NCBI RefSeq assembly: GCF_002906155.1
Contig: NZ_MUJK01000003.1
Span: forward strand, 434,001-498,000
DNA: 64,000 nucleotides
Direction: 5' to 3'
From: Pseudomonas laurylsulfativorans
GTDB taxonomy: Bacteria; Pseudomonadota; Gammaproteobacteria; Pseudomonadales; Pseudomonadaceae
Each line of letters opens with the position of its first letter. Position 1 is the stretch's first letter. Made by a program: the position numbers and the translations under genes. The notes below the pieces were generated by a model. It ran no database searches. It saw only the letters and a list, made by a program, of their open reading frames with translations, and had not been told where the DNA came from. Below are positions 1-8,440 of this stretch, in pieces.

Positions 1-1967
1 TCATCCCGGAAGAGTACTGGGAAGTGCACGCCGACCTCGGTACCGCCAAGGGCGCAACCGTGCGTTTCGACGTGGCTCGTGAAAAAGGCGAGGCCTTCAA
101 GCCGCTCAACGAAGCCCAGGCCATGTCCGCGCTGGAGAAGCTCAAGGCTTCCAGCTACAGCATCGTCAAGCGCGAAGACAAGCCGACCAGCAGCAAGCCG
201 TCGGCACCGTTCATCACCTCCACCCTGCAACAGGCGGCGAGCAACCGCCTGGGCTTCGGGGTGAAGAAAACCATGATGATGGCCCAGCGTCTGTACGAAG
301 CCGGCTACATCACTTACATGCGTACCGACTCGACCAACCTCTCGGTCGATGCCGTGGCGATGGCGCGTACTTATATTGAAGGCGAGTTCGGCAAGAAGTA
401 TCTGCCGGAAACGCCGAACGTCTACAGCAGCAAGGAAGGCGCACAAGAGGCTCACGAAGCGATTCGTCCGTCCGACGCCAACACCGAGCCAAGCAAGCTC
501 TCGGGCATGGAGCGTGACGCTGAGCGTCTCTACGAGCTCATCTGGCGCCAGTTCCTCGCTTGCCAGATGCTGCCGGCGCAATACCTGTCGACTACCGTCA
601 CTGTGGGCGCTGGCGACTTCGAGCTGCGTGCCAAGGGCCGCATCCTGAAGTTCGACGGTTACACCCGCGTGATGCCGCAAATCGCCAAGCCGGGCGACGA
701 CGATGTGCTGCCGGACATGGCCCAGGGCGACGTGATGAAGCTGATCAAGCTTGATCCGACCCAGCATTTCACCAAGCCGCCGGCGCGTTACTCGGAAGCC
801 AGCCTGGTAAAAGAAATGGAAAAACGCGGCATCGGTCGTCCTTCAACCTACGCTGCGATCATTTCGACCATCCAGGACCGCGGCTACGTGGCACTGCACA
901 ACCGTCGTTTCTATTCGGAAAAGATGGGCGACATCGTCACCGAGCGTCTGGCCGAAAGCTTCTCCAACCTGATGGACTATGGCTTCACCGCCGGCATGGA
1001 AGAGCATCTCGATGACGTGGCCCAGGGCGAGCGCGACTGGAAAAACGTGCTCGATGAGTTCTACGGCGACTTCAAGAAGAAGCTCGAAGTAGCCGAAAGC
1101 CCGGAAAACGGCATGCGTGCCAACCAGCCGGTGATGACCGACATCCCGTGCACCACCTGCGGTCGTCCGATGCAGATCCGTACTGCGTCGACCGGCGTGT
1201 TCCTCGGTTGCTCGGGCTACAGCCTGCCACCGAAAGAGCGCTGCAAGGCCACCGTCAACCTGGTACCGGGCGATGAAATCGCCGCGGACGACGAGGGTGA
1301 ATCGGAATCGCTGGTACTGCGTGGCAAGCATCGCTGCCCGATCTGCAGCACGGCGATGGATGCCTACCTGCTCGATGAGAAGCGCAAGCTGCACATCTGC
1401 GGTAACAACCCCGATTGCGATGGCTACGAAATCGAAGAGGGTACTTATCGCATCAAGGGCTATGAAGGTCCGAGCCTGGAGTGCGACAAGTGTGGCAGCG
1501 AGATGCAACTCAAGACCGGCCGCTTCGGCAAGTTCTTCGGTTGCACCAATGCCACCTGCAAGAACACTCGCAAACTGCTCAAGAGTGGTGACGCGGCACC
1601 GCCGAAGATGGATCCGGTGAAGATGCCTGAGCTGAAGTGCGAAAAGGTCAACGACACCTACATTCTGCGCGACGGTGCATCCGGCCTGTTCCTGGCGGCC
1701 AGCCAGTTCCCGAAAAACCGTGAGACTCGTGCTCCGCTGGTGATGGAAATCATCCCGCACAAGGATGAGATCGATCCGAAGTATCACTTCCTCTGCGAAG
1801 CGCCGAAGAAGGATCCCGATGGCCTCCCGGCTGTGATTCGTTACAGTCGCAAGACCAAGGAGCAGTACGTGCAGACCGAAGTCGACGGTAAACCGACTGG
1901 CTGGAAAGCGTTCTACGACGGCGGTAAGTGGAAAGTCGAAGATAAGCGTCCAGCTGCGAAAGCGTAA
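1..1967 (+). CDS. topA: DNA topoisomerase I, 5'-truncated by window edge
   Basis: Type IA topoisomerase that relaxes negative supercoils by single-strand cleavage through a 5'-phosphotyrosine link. The reading frame is open from base 3, so the N-terminal TOPRIM region lies outside the window and about 654 residues remain. The catalytic tyrosine is in the motif YITYMRTDS (codon 315-317). Three C-terminal four-cysteine zinc modules are visible, at about 1149-1250, 1338-1420 and 1482-1560, followed by a basic tail. This is the usual Pseudomonas TopA layout. A strong hairpin terminator follows the stop codon. No defect is visible in the part present. Confidence 0.97.
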   Translation, partial: IPEEYWEVHADLGTAKGATVRFDVAREKGEAFKPLNEAQAMSALEKLKASSYSIVKREDKPTSSKPSAPFITSTLQQAASNRLGFGVKKTMMMAQRLYEAGYITYMRTDSTNLSVDAVAMARTYIEGEFGKKYLPETPNVYSSKEGAQEAHEAIRPSDANTEPSKLSGMERDAERLYELIWRQFLACQMLPAQYLSTTVTVGAGDFELRAKGRILKFDGYTRVMPQIAKPGDDDVLPDMAQGDVMKLIKLDPTQHFTKPPARYSEASLVKEMEKRGIGRPSTYAAIISTIQDRGYVALHNRRFYSEKMGDIVTERLAESFSNLMDYGFTAGMEEHLDDVAQGERDWKNVLDEFYGDFKKKLEVAESPENGMRANQPVMTDIPCTTCGRPMQIRTASTGVFLGCSGYSLPPKERCKATVNLVPGDEIAADDEGESESLVLRGKHRCPICSTAMDAYLLDEKRKLHICGNNPDCDGYEIEEGTYRIKGYEGPSLECDKCGSEMQLKTGRFGKFFGCTNATCKNTRKLLKSGDAAPPKMDPVKMPELKCEKVNDTYILRDGASGLFLAASQFPKNRETRAPLVMEIIPHKDEIDPKYHFLCEAPKKDPDGLPAVIRYSRKTKEQYVQTEVDGKPTGWKAFYDGGKWKVEDKRPAAKA

Positions 1968-1986
1968 AGCTTCGCGGTACTGAAGA

Positions 1987-2025
1987 GGCCGCGTGAGAAC
2001 CTTCGGGTTTTCATGCGGCCTTTTT
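1987..2025 (+). terminator. Rho-independent terminator of topA
   Basis: A long hairpin (GGCCGC arm at 1987-1992, GCGGCC arm at 2015-2020, with an inner gtgagaac/ggttttca stem and a cttcg loop) is followed directly by five T residues. It starts about 20 bases after the topA stop. Confidence 0.85.
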
Positions 2026-2042
2026 GTTTCTGCTGCTTTTTC

Positions 2043-2142
2043 TGTAGGAGCGAGCTTGCTCGCGAAAAACTCAAAGGCGACGCGTTTTTCCAGGATGTAC
2101 GCGTCATCGTTGAGGTTCTTCGCGAGCAAGCTCGCTCCTACA
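2043..2142. repeat. REPIN (inverted pair of REP palindromes)
   Basis: Two REP copies face each other: a GGAGCGAGCTTGCTCGCG core at 2047-2064 and its reverse complement at 2121-2138, with a 56-base spacer. This 100-bp unit is the typical mobile REP doublet of Pseudomonas, moved in trans by a RAYT transposase not present in the window. Confidence 0.85.
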
Positions 2143-2237
2143 GTATCGGCATCGGCAGAGGACTTGCGGTTTGCCTGGCTGATCCACGACACTGTCTGAC
2201 CTGCTAGAAGCCCTTATTCGTTGTGGAGGCTGCCGTC

Positions 2238-2762
2238 ATGGCCCACGAACTTTATACCCGCACCAATCAGAAGATTTACTTCGCTGGCTTGTCGCTGGAA
2301 GCACTGGCCCGTACTGAAGAGGGTCGGGCGATGAATTCGTTGGCGCTGATCCAGGCCGGACGCGAATCCGCGCTGTTTCACCTGTATGGTGCGTTGTTGG
2401 GCCTGTGTCATGAAATCGCTGGCTTCTATCGCCTGCCTCAGGCCAATGCGCCCCGTGCAGAGTTGTTGCTGACGCGCGAAGTGCTGGAGACCATCGCCAT
2501 TCCGGAAATGGCTGAGCTGGTCGAACTGGCCAATAACCCGGAAACCTGGCTGGCCAAGCTATTGGCCGCTCATGCTGCGCTGTTCCAGCCGCCACGCGCG
2601 CCGCACAAGCCGAAAGGTGACGTGACCCAGCCGCTGATTCAGGCTGTCAATCTGGATGAAGAGGACGCACCGGAGGATTTGAGCCGGGAGGAACTGGAGA
2701 GTTGGCGTCAGAACCTGAAAGGATTGGCGATCCGGTTTCGTGAAGGGTTGAACGAGTGTTGA
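2238..2762 (+). CDS. DUF6586-like conserved protein
   Basis: A 174-residue soluble protein starting MAHELYTRTNQ. I recognise it as the pseudomonad family found between topA and the lexA region, annotated DUF6586; its function is unknown. It is largely helical, with no signal peptide or membrane segment. The ATG at 2238 is chosen because a GGAGG at 2225-2229 sits nine bases upstream; an in-frame GTG at 2223 lacks a ribosome site. The acidic stretch near residue 140 (NLDEEDAPEDLSREEL) is probably a linker. The family name rests on memory of the sequence, not a search. Confidence 0.8.
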   Translation: MAHELYTRTNQKIYFAGLSLEALARTEEGRAMNSLALIQAGRESALFHLYGALLGLCHEIAGFYRLPQANAPRAELLLTREVLETIAIPEMAELVELANNPETWLAKLLAAHAALFQPPRAPHKPKGDVTQPLIQAVNLDEEDAPEDLSREELESWRQNLKGLAIRFREGLNEC

Positions 2763-2822
2763 TACAAGCAGTTGGATCATGACATCTGGTCAAGATCCCA
2801 AGCGAAGCCCGAGCGATGCCTA

Positions 2823-2828
2823 TATAAT
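2823..2828 (+). promoter_or_regulatory. Candidate -10 box (TATAAT)
   Basis: A perfect TATAAT lies 28 bases upstream of the ATG at 2857. No good -35 hexamer is seen 16-18 bases upstream, so the promoter is tentative. Confidence 0.35.
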
Positions 2829-2856
2829 CCCCGCCTTTCGTGGAGAACAGTCCTTT

Positions 2857-3090
2857 ATGCCAACGTCCTTTCTAGAAATTGTCGAGTTACCAGACGGCCG
2901 TATCGAGCTGCGCAGGGCCGAGGACGAGGGTTCTCTGGTTACTTTGGATTTCTCCGAGGACGCCAAAGCGTTCCTGCAAGGGCAGCACGTGGAAGTCGCC
3001 AAGGCGATGTTGAGCGTCGGTGTTCAGATGGCGGGGCGCCTGGTTGAAGGCGAATTCGACAAGGATGAGGGTACACGGGTTCTTCATTGA
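2857..3090 (+). CDS. Small conserved hypothetical protein (77 aa)
   Basis: A 77-residue acidic protein beginning MPTSFLEIVELPDG. The ATG at 2857 is preceded by TGGAGAA at 2841-2847; longer in-frame starts have no ribosome site. It has no signal peptide, membrane segment or recognisable catalytic motif. Its position between the DUF6586 gene and sulA is the same as in PAO1, where the equivalent gene is also hypothetical. It is transcribed toward sulA (convergent, 92-base gap). I cannot assign a function. Confidence 0.75.
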   Translation: MPTSFLEIVELPDGRIELRRAEDEGSLVTLDFSEDAKAFLQGQHVEVAKAMLSVGVQMAGRLVEGEFDKDEGTRVLH

Positions 3091-3182
3091 TCCCCGTTCG
3101 TCGTTTTCCTGGAATCGCTACACATCGGCTTCTCTGCCCTTGGAGAAGCCTGGCGGGGTGAAGCTCGCACCCTGTCTGTCAG

Positions 3183-3659
3183 TTAGCCCAAACGAATATT
3201 CAGGCTCTGAGCGTCCCCGGTCCGGGCGGCGCTGATCAGTTGTTGCCGCGATTGGGAGCTCAGCGGGTTGATCCAGCTGACTACCGTGTGGCTGCGACCC
3301 AGGCGCAGGGCTTCGCAGGTCAGTTGCTGGGCGCTCTGGGTGCCTCTTGGTTGCAGCAGCAGAATGCGTTCGCGGTTGAGGCCGGCATCTCGCAACCAGG
3401 CTTGGGTCAGGCTGGCCGGCGGTGCAATCAATGTCAGCCAGCGTGCGTCCTGGTCCTGGCTCAATTCCCTGAGGATCGGTGCCAGAAGGCTCAGGCAGTT
3501 CCCGGCTGCACCACGCAGTGACAGCTCGCTGAAAACGTCGGGTTCGGCGCTCCAGGGGGACTCGACTACGTCTTTCAGAATCGGCGCCAATGGCTGAGCC
3601 ATGAACGCTTCGAACAACGGCAGTTGGGTTTGCTGTGGTGATGTCTGTGGGAACTGCAT
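3183..3659 (-). CDS. sulA: SOS cell-division inhibitor SulA
   Basis: A 158-residue SulA-family protein. After DNA damage it binds FtsZ and blocks Z-ring formation. The conserved core runs from about residue 45 to 130 (GNCLSLLAPIL, WLTLIAPPASLTQAWLRDAGL, RILLLQPRG). The ATG at 3659 is chosen because AGGAGG lies just upstream on the minus strand; an upstream in-frame ATG at 3692 lies inside the lexA end. Only 10 bases separate it from lexA on the same strand, so it is expected to be co-transcribed with lexA under the LexA boxes at 4289-4323. The length fits Pseudomonas SulA. Confidence 0.93.
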   Translation of the reverse strand: MQFPQTSPQQTQLPLFEAFMAQPLAPILKDVVESPWSAEPDVFSELSLRGAAGNCLSLLAPILRELSQDQDARWLTLIAPPASLTQAWLRDAGLNRERILLLQPRGTQSAQQLTCEALRLGRSHTVVSWINPLSSQSRQQLISAARTGDAQSLNIRLG

Positions 3660-3669
3660 GGTGCCTCCT

Positions 3670-4278
3670 TTAGCGGCGAATAACGCCGACACTCAAGCCT
3701 TCGATCACCAGTTCCTGGTCTTGAAGGTTCACTTCAATAGGGTCGAACTCGGGGTTCTCGGCGATCAGCCATACTTTGCTGCCATCACGCTTGAAACGCT
3801 TGACGGTCACTTCGTCGCCGATTCGCGCCACCACGATCTGGCCGTTACGGGCTTCGCGGGTGGTGTGGACCGCCAGCAGGTCGCCGTCGAAAATGCCGAT
3901 ATCCTTCATGCTCATCCCGTGGACGCGCAGCAGGTAGTCGGCGCGCGGATGGAAGAAGGCAGGATTGATGTTGCAGGACTCTTCGATGTGTTGCTGCGCA
4001 AGAATCGGGGCGCCGGCTGCGACCCGGCCAATGATCGGCAGGGTGGAATCGTCGGCCTTGGCTTCGAAGCCCGGGATGCGAATGCCACGGGAGGCGCCAG
4101 GCGTCATCTCGATTGCACCCTTGCGTGCCAGAGCCTTGAGGTGTTCTTCCGCCGCGTTGGGCGACTTGAAACCCAGTTCCTGAGCGATTTCCGCACGGGT
4201 CGGCGGGTAGCCGTTGTCTTCCAGGCAGCGCTTGATGAAGGCCAGAATCTCGGCTTGGCGTGGCGTCAGCTTTAGCAT
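3670..4278 (-). CDS. lexA: LexA repressor
   Basis: Master repressor of the SOS regulon, 202 residues. An N-terminal winged helix (about 1-70) binds SOS boxes; the C-terminal S24 peptidase domain cleaves itself when stimulated by RecA filaments. The cleavage bond is A88-G89 in RVAAGAP. The catalytic dyad is S123 (HGMSMKD) and K160 (EVTVKRF). All key residues are present. It is the first gene of a lexA-sulA unit, and two SOS-box-like sites lie just upstream, so it is autoregulated. Confidence 0.98.
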   Translation of the reverse strand: MLKLTPRQAEILAFIKRCLEDNGYPPTRAEIAQELGFKSPNAAEEHLKALARKGAIEMTPGASRGIRIPGFEAKADDSTLPIIGRVAAGAPILAQQHIEESCNINPAFFHPRADYLLRVHGMSMKDIGIFDGDLLAVHTTREARNGQIVVARIGDEVTVKRFKRDGSKVWLIAENPEFDPIEVNLQDQELVIEGLSVGVIRR

Positions 4279-4288
4279 ATTGATCGCT

Positions 4289-4304
4289 CTGTTTTTTTAT
4301 ACAG
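4289..4304. promoter_or_regulatory. LexA (SOS) box 1
   Basis: CTGT-N8-ACAG with an AT-rich centre (CTGTTTTTTTATACAG on the plus strand). It lies 11 bases upstream of the lexA start codon and matches the classical 16-bp SOS box. Confidence 0.9.
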
Positions 4305-4307
4305 TGA

Positions 4308-4323
4308 CTGGGATTATATACAG
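4308..4323. promoter_or_regulatory. LexA (SOS) box 2, one mismatch
   Basis: CTGG-N8-ACAG (CTGGGATTATATACAG), spaced 19 bp centre to centre from box 1. Paired boxes in front of lexA are common in gamma-proteobacteria. Confidence 0.75.
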
Positions 4324-4448
4324 TGAGGCGGTCTTGGCAATGCTCCATTTTTCAGTGGCCGCCGGACGGTCAATCAGTCAGTGGATTGAAGCTTTGCTGT
4401 TGTGTGGTTAAATGTCTGACCGACCATTCCCAAAACGAACTGCCAGAC

Positions 4449-4492
4449 TTGACAAGGCACAGGCTGAAACGTATGTTTCAAACAAGTGTTTG
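4449..4492 (+). promoter_or_regulatory. psrA promoter with two PsrA operators
   Basis: A -35 TTGACA (4449-4454) and -10 TATGTT (4472-4477) are 17 bases apart. Two palindromes overlap the -10: GAAAC-GTAT-GTTTC at 4466-4479 and CAAAC-AAGT-GTTTG at 4479-4492, sharing one base. Both fit the known PsrA operator pattern (C/G)AAAC-N2-4-GTTT(G/C), which predicts negative autoregulation released by long-chain fatty acids. Confidence 0.85.
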
Positions 4493-4507
4493 TCAGGCGG
4501 AGTAGCC

Positions 4508-5215
4508 ATGGCCCAGTCGGAAACCGTTGAACGCATTCTTGATGCAGCCGAGCAATTGTTCGCGGAAAAAGGTTTCGCCGAAACCTCGTTGCGCCTGATC
4601 ACCAGCAAGGCTGGTGTCAATCTGGCGGCGGTGAACTATCACTTCGGTTCGAAGAAGGCGTTGATCCAGGCGGTTTTCTCGCGGTTCCTCGGACCGTTCT
4701 GCCTCAGTCTCGATAAAGAGCTGGAGCGGCGTCAGGCCAAGCCTGAAATCAAGCCGACACTCGAAGAGCTGCTGGAAATCCTTGTCGAGCAGGCCCTGGT
4801 GGTGCAGCCGCGCAGTGGCAACGACCTGTCTATCTTCATGCGTTTGCTGGGATTGGCGTTCAGTCAGAGCCAGGGGCACTTGCGTCGTTATCTGGAAGAC
4901 ATGTACGGCAAGGTGTTCCGCCGCTACATGATGCTGGTCAACGAAGCGGCGCCACGCATTCCACCCATCGAACTGTTCTGGCGCGTGCACTTCATGCTCG
5001 GTGCCGCGGCGTTCAGCATGTCCGGTATCAAGGCCTTGCGCGCTATTGCTGAAACCGACTTCGGCGTGAACACCTCGATCGAGCAGGTCATGCGTCTGAT
5101 GGTGCCATTCCTGGCTGCCGGCATGCGCGCCGAATCCGGTGTGACTGACCCGGCCATGGCCACGGCTCAGTTGCGTCCGCGCAGCAAATCGACACCGGTT
5201 GCCGCCAAGGTTTAA
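4508..5215 (+). CDS. psrA: TetR-family regulator PsrA
   Basis: A 235-residue TetR regulator. The N-terminal helix-turn-helix (about 1-55, with SLRLITSKAGVNLAAVNYHFGSK split over helices 2-3) is followed by an all-helical ligand domain. In Pseudomonas, PsrA activates rpoS, represses its own gene and beta-oxidation genes, and responds to oleate-type fatty acids. The ATG at 4508 follows a GGCGGAG site; an upstream in-frame ATG at 4412 would put the promoter inside the coding region. Placement divergent from lexA and next to nagZ is as in PAO1. The operators at 4466-4492 support the identification independently. Confidence 0.93.
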   Translation: MAQSETVERILDAAEQLFAEKGFAETSLRLITSKAGVNLAAVNYHFGSKKALIQAVFSRFLGPFCLSLDKELERRQAKPEIKPTLEELLEILVEQALVVQPRSGNDLSIFMRLLGLAFSQSQGHLRRYLEDMYGKVFRRYMMLVNEAAPRIPPIELFWRVHFMLGAAAFSMSGIKALRAIAETDFGVNTSIEQVMRLMVPFLAAGMRAESGVTDPAMATAQLRPRSKSTPVAAKV

Positions 5216-5263
5216 CCGCACACGGGTGGGCGCGGCAGCTGACATCCGCTAAGCTAGCCGCCC

Positions 5264-5377
5264 ATGCCGACTCTCGTTCTGAACCCGTTCCCCATCGAAC
5301 TCGCCAATCTGCCGGGCCATGCCCTTGGCGGCGAATTCGTGTGGACCGGGTTTTCTGTTATCAAGGAATTCTTATGA
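5264..5377 (+). CDS. Possible 37-codon leader ORF overlapping nagZ start
   Basis: An ORF starting MPTLVLNPFPIEL and ending with the TGA of the ATGA overlap at the nagZ start (nagZ ATG at 5374). The arrangement would allow translational coupling. No clear ribosome site precedes its ATG, and I recognise no family, so it may not be translated. Listed because the stop/start overlap is exact. Confidence 0.3.
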   Translation: MPTLVLNPFPIELANLPGHALGGEFVWTGFSVIKEFL

Positions 5378-6384
5378 CTGCTGGCTTGCAAGGCTCGTTG
5401 ATGGTGGACGTCGCCGGTACCTGGCTGACGGCTGAAGATCGCCAATTGTTGCGCCAGCCCGAAGTGGGCGGCCTGATCATCTTTGCTCGCAATATCGAGC
5501 ATCCACGGCAGGTGCGCGAGCTGTGTGCAGCCATTCGCGCGATCCGCCCCGATTTGTTGCTGGCTGTGGACCAGGAGGGCGGCCGCGTACAGCGCCTGCG
5601 CCAGGGTTTCGTGCGTTTGCCCGCCATGCGCGCCATTGCCGACAACCCGAACGCCGAATACCTGGCCGAGCAGTGTGGCTGGATCATGGCGACCGAAGTG
5701 CTGGCCGTTGGCCTCGACCTTAGTTTCGCCCCGGTGCTCGACCTCGATTACCAGCGCAGCGCCGTGGTGGGTACCCGTTCGTTCGAGGGTGATCCAGAGC
5801 GTGCCGCCCTGTTGGCCGGTGCGTTCATCCGCGGGATGAACAACGCGGGCATGGCGGCCACCGGAAAGCATTTCCCTGGCCACGGCTGGGCTGAAGCGGA
5901 TTCCCATGTCGCGATCCCGAACGATGAGCGCGGTCTCGATGAGATCCGCGCCAACGACCTGGTGCCGTTCGCCAAACTGAGCAAGCAGCTGGCTGCGGTC
6001 ATGCCGGCCCACGTTATTTATCCACAAGTCGATTCCCAACCTGCTGGTTTCTCCCGTCGGTGGTTGCAGGACATCCTGCGCGGCGAGTTGCAGTTCGATG
6101 GCGTGATTTTCAGTGACGACCTGTCCATGGCGGGCGCTCACGTGGTCGGCGATGCTGCCAGCCGAATCGAGGCGGCGTTGACTGCCGGTTGCGACATGGG
6201 CCTGGTGTGCAACGACCGTGCGGCCGCCGAGCTTGCCCTGAGCGCTGCCCAGCGTCTGAAGGTCAAGCCTTCCGAACGCATTGCGCAGATGCGCGGCCAG
6301 TCGTTTGCCAGCACCGATTACCGTCAGCACCCGCGCTGGCTGGCCGCTGTCGGCGCGCTCAAAGAAGCTCAATTGATTGATTAA
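5374..6384 (+). CDS. nagZ: Beta-N-acetylhexosaminidase NagZ
   Basis: A 336-residue glycoside hydrolase family 3 enzyme of the cytoplasm. It removes N-acetylglucosamine from anhydromuropeptides during peptidoglycan recycling, producing the signals that induce AmpC in pseudomonads. Diagnostic motifs are DQEGGRVQRL near residue 60 and the loop KHFPGHGWAEADSH near residue 165, whose histidine and aspartate supply general acid/base chemistry. The ATG at 5374 follows AAGGA. The gene is 12 bases upstream of mtiP on the same strand, so the two probably form an operon. Confidence 0.96.
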   Translation: MTAGLQGSLMVDVAGTWLTAEDRQLLRQPEVGGLIIFARNIEHPRQVRELCAAIRAIRPDLLLAVDQEGGRVQRLRQGFVRLPAMRAIADNPNAEYLAEQCGWIMATEVLAVGLDLSFAPVLDLDYQRSAVVGTRSFEGDPERAALLAGAFIRGMNNAGMAATGKHFPGHGWAEADSHVAIPNDERGLDEIRANDLVPFAKLSKQLAAVMPAHVIYPQVDSQPAGFSRRWLQDILRGELQFDGVIFSDDLSMAGAHVVGDAASRIEAALTAGCDMGLVCNDRAAAELALSAAQRLKVKPSERIAQMRGQSFASTDYRQHPRWLAAVGALKEAQLID

Positions 6385-7134
<750 letters not shown>

Positions 7135-7161
7135 CCCCACCTGATACCGGGTTGACCTCAT

Positions 7162-7183
7162 CGCGAGCAAGCTCGCTCCTACA
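7162..7183. repeat. REP palindrome, left member of the REPIN split by the IS
   Basis: CGCGAGCAAGCTCGCTCCTACA. Its partner is the REP cut by the insertion (gtgggag at 7226-7232 continuing as cgagcttgctcgcg from 8400). The same tail-to-tail layout is intact at 24544-24629. Confidence 0.85.
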
Positions 7184-7232
7184 GGTTCAGTGGCGTTCGT
7201 AGAATTTGTGTTCGACGCGGTCACTGTGGGAG

Positions 7233-7267
7233 ATTCTATGTTTGGGGGGAACCCCCAAGCATAGAAT
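7233..7267. repeat. 16-bp hairpin at the right end of the IS
   Basis: Arms 7233-7248 and 7252-7267 pair over 16 positions with one G:T, around a 3-base loop. It begins at the first base of the element and overlaps the last codons and stop of the transposase. On the transposase strand it has no T-run, so it is more likely a transposition or structural element than a classical terminator. Confidence 0.75.
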
Positions 7268-8198
7268 TAGGCTTGTATTCACTTTGGTTTTTCATCAACG
7301 CGAACATCACTCTGGCCAGCTTGCGTGCCAGGATAACCAAGGCTTGAGTACCTTTTAGGCCTCTGGCCAGATAACTCTCGTAGTACGGTTTCCAGATCGG
7401 CGAACGGCTGGCGGCCATGGCGCTGTTGTGAAACAGGCGCCGGAACTCCGAGTCTCCTCGCTTGGAGAGTCGACGCCTTTGATCCTTTTGTCCTGACTGC
7501 CTCACCCGCGGATCCATGCCGAGGAAGGCCACGTATTCGTCGCTGTTAGCAAATTTTCCACGCAAAAACGCTGTGGCCGCTGCTGTGGCTGTCAGGAGCC
7601 CGACACCCTCGACGGCCTGGCAGCGCTTCACCTGATCCTGCATCCCGGCGTCCTCAGCAATCTCCTTGAGTGTTTTCTGAATCGTTTTTTCGAACTGGGC
7701 AATGGCGGCCAGAAGCTGCTTGAACTGTTCTTTGAGCAGGGGTTCGTTTTTCCAGCTTTGCTTGAGTGCGACACAGCCCCGGACCAACTGAGCCCGGCGA
7801 CGAAGCAGGCTTTTGAGTTGGGTGTAAGCCTTCGGCGGAGGACTCCAGATCCTCAGTCTGTCGGACTCCCTGCTCAAGTAACGCGCCAGCAGTTCGGCAT
7901 CCAAGGCATCTGTTTTCGCCCTCATGCCTATTCCGTCGCGGTATTTGTTGAGGCGACAGCCATCGATGACATAAACGTCATGGCCCATTTCATGGGCTAT
8001 TTCCGTTGTATCAAGGTGATAGATATTGGTCGCTTCAAGCGCGATAGCGCTGTTCGCAGGTAGCGTCTTGAGCCATTGCTTCAGGGCTGATCGCTTGTTC
8101 GCGACATTTCGGGTTCGTTCCAGGTCGGATCGATAGATAACAATCTCGTCCTTCGCCACATCCACACCAACGACCACCTGAGAATCAAGGATTGTCAT
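7236..8198 (-). CDS. IS110-family transposase (DEDD plus Tnp20)
   Basis: A 320-residue recombinase. The N-terminal RuvC-like DEDD domain shows D13 (VVGVDVAKDE), E55 (ALEATNIYH), and D97/D100 (KTDALDAELL). After a helical linker comes the Transposase_20 region with EGVGLLTATA (about 197-206) and RRLSKRGDSEFRRL (about 242-255), which contains a candidate catalytic serine. In this family the enzyme uses a non-coding bridge RNA to bring donor and target together. The ORF is intact, so the element may still be active. The ATG at 8198 is preceded by GGAGGGTGGGCC. Confidence 0.93.
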   Translation of the reverse strand: MTILDSQVVVGVDVAKDEIVIYRSDLERTRNVANKRSALKQWLKTLPANSAIALEATNIYHLDTTEIAHEMGHDVYVIDGCRLNKYRDGIGMRAKTDALDAELLARYLSRESDRLRIWSPPPKAYTQLKSLLRRRAQLVRGCVALKQSWKNEPLLKEQFKQLLAAIAQFEKTIQKTLKEIAEDAGMQDQVKRCQAVEGVGLLTATAAATAFLRGKFANSDEYVAFLGMDPRVRQSGQKDQRRRLSKRGDSEFRRLFHNSAMAASRSPIWKPYYESYLARGLKGTQALVILARKLARVMFALMKNQSEYKPNSMLGGSPQT

Positions 8199-8199
8199 G

Positions 8200-8390
8200 G
8201 CCCACCCTCCGAGCTAGGGTTTAAAGACTTGTTGGGGTTCACCGTTGCGCTGGCTTGTTTCTATCGTCGGTCCGAGCCGATGCATTCCTTATCGGCGCAT
8301 TAGGTGAAGGGGTGGGACGAAGTCTCCCACGGTCTGTACTGGTCAGAGTCAGATGACGAGCTTTAGTCCCACCCACCCCTTCAAGTCTAA
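8200..8390 (-). ncRNA. Candidate bridge RNA of the IS110 element
   Basis: Non-coding 5' end of the IS, read on the minus strand. A basal stem (arm 8366-8383 with 8305-8318, a 4-nt bulge) encloses a loop. The loop holds AAGCTCG (8363-8357), identical to the left target half, and GTGGGAG (8330-8324), complementary to the CT core plus right target half. A second structure (TGCGC 8299-8295 pairing GCGCA 8250-8246) holds ACAAG (8258-8254), complementary to the core plus left IS end, a plausible donor guide. This is the target-loop/donor-loop order of IS110 bridge RNAs. RNA ends and expression are inferred. Confidence 0.72.
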
Positions 8391-8399
8391 ACATACAAG

Positions 8400-8413
8400 C
8401 GAGCTTGCTCGCG
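8400..8413. repeat. REP palindrome, right part of the split target
   Basis: CGAGCTTGCTCGCG immediately follows the IS and continues the REP begun by gtgggag at 7226-7232. Confidence 0.85.
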
Positions 8414-8440
8414 ATGGCGGACTAAAAAGCGCCGCAGGTC

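Larger units (their letters stand above)
7233..8399 (-). mobile_element. IS110-family insertion sequence inserted in a REP
   Basis: A 1167-bp element. Joining 7232 to 8400 restores an uninterrupted REP (gtgggag + cgagcttgctcgcg), which fixes both ends. A dinucleotide AG (CT on the element's strand) flanks both sides (7231-7232 and 8398-8399), as for the CT core of IS621-type IS110 elements. There are no long terminal inverted repeats. About 200 bp of non-coding DNA precedes the transposase and only about 3 bp follows it, the pattern of the IS110 subgroup. IS110 elements targeting REP are known in E. coli (IS621) and Pseudomonas. Confidence 0.92.
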
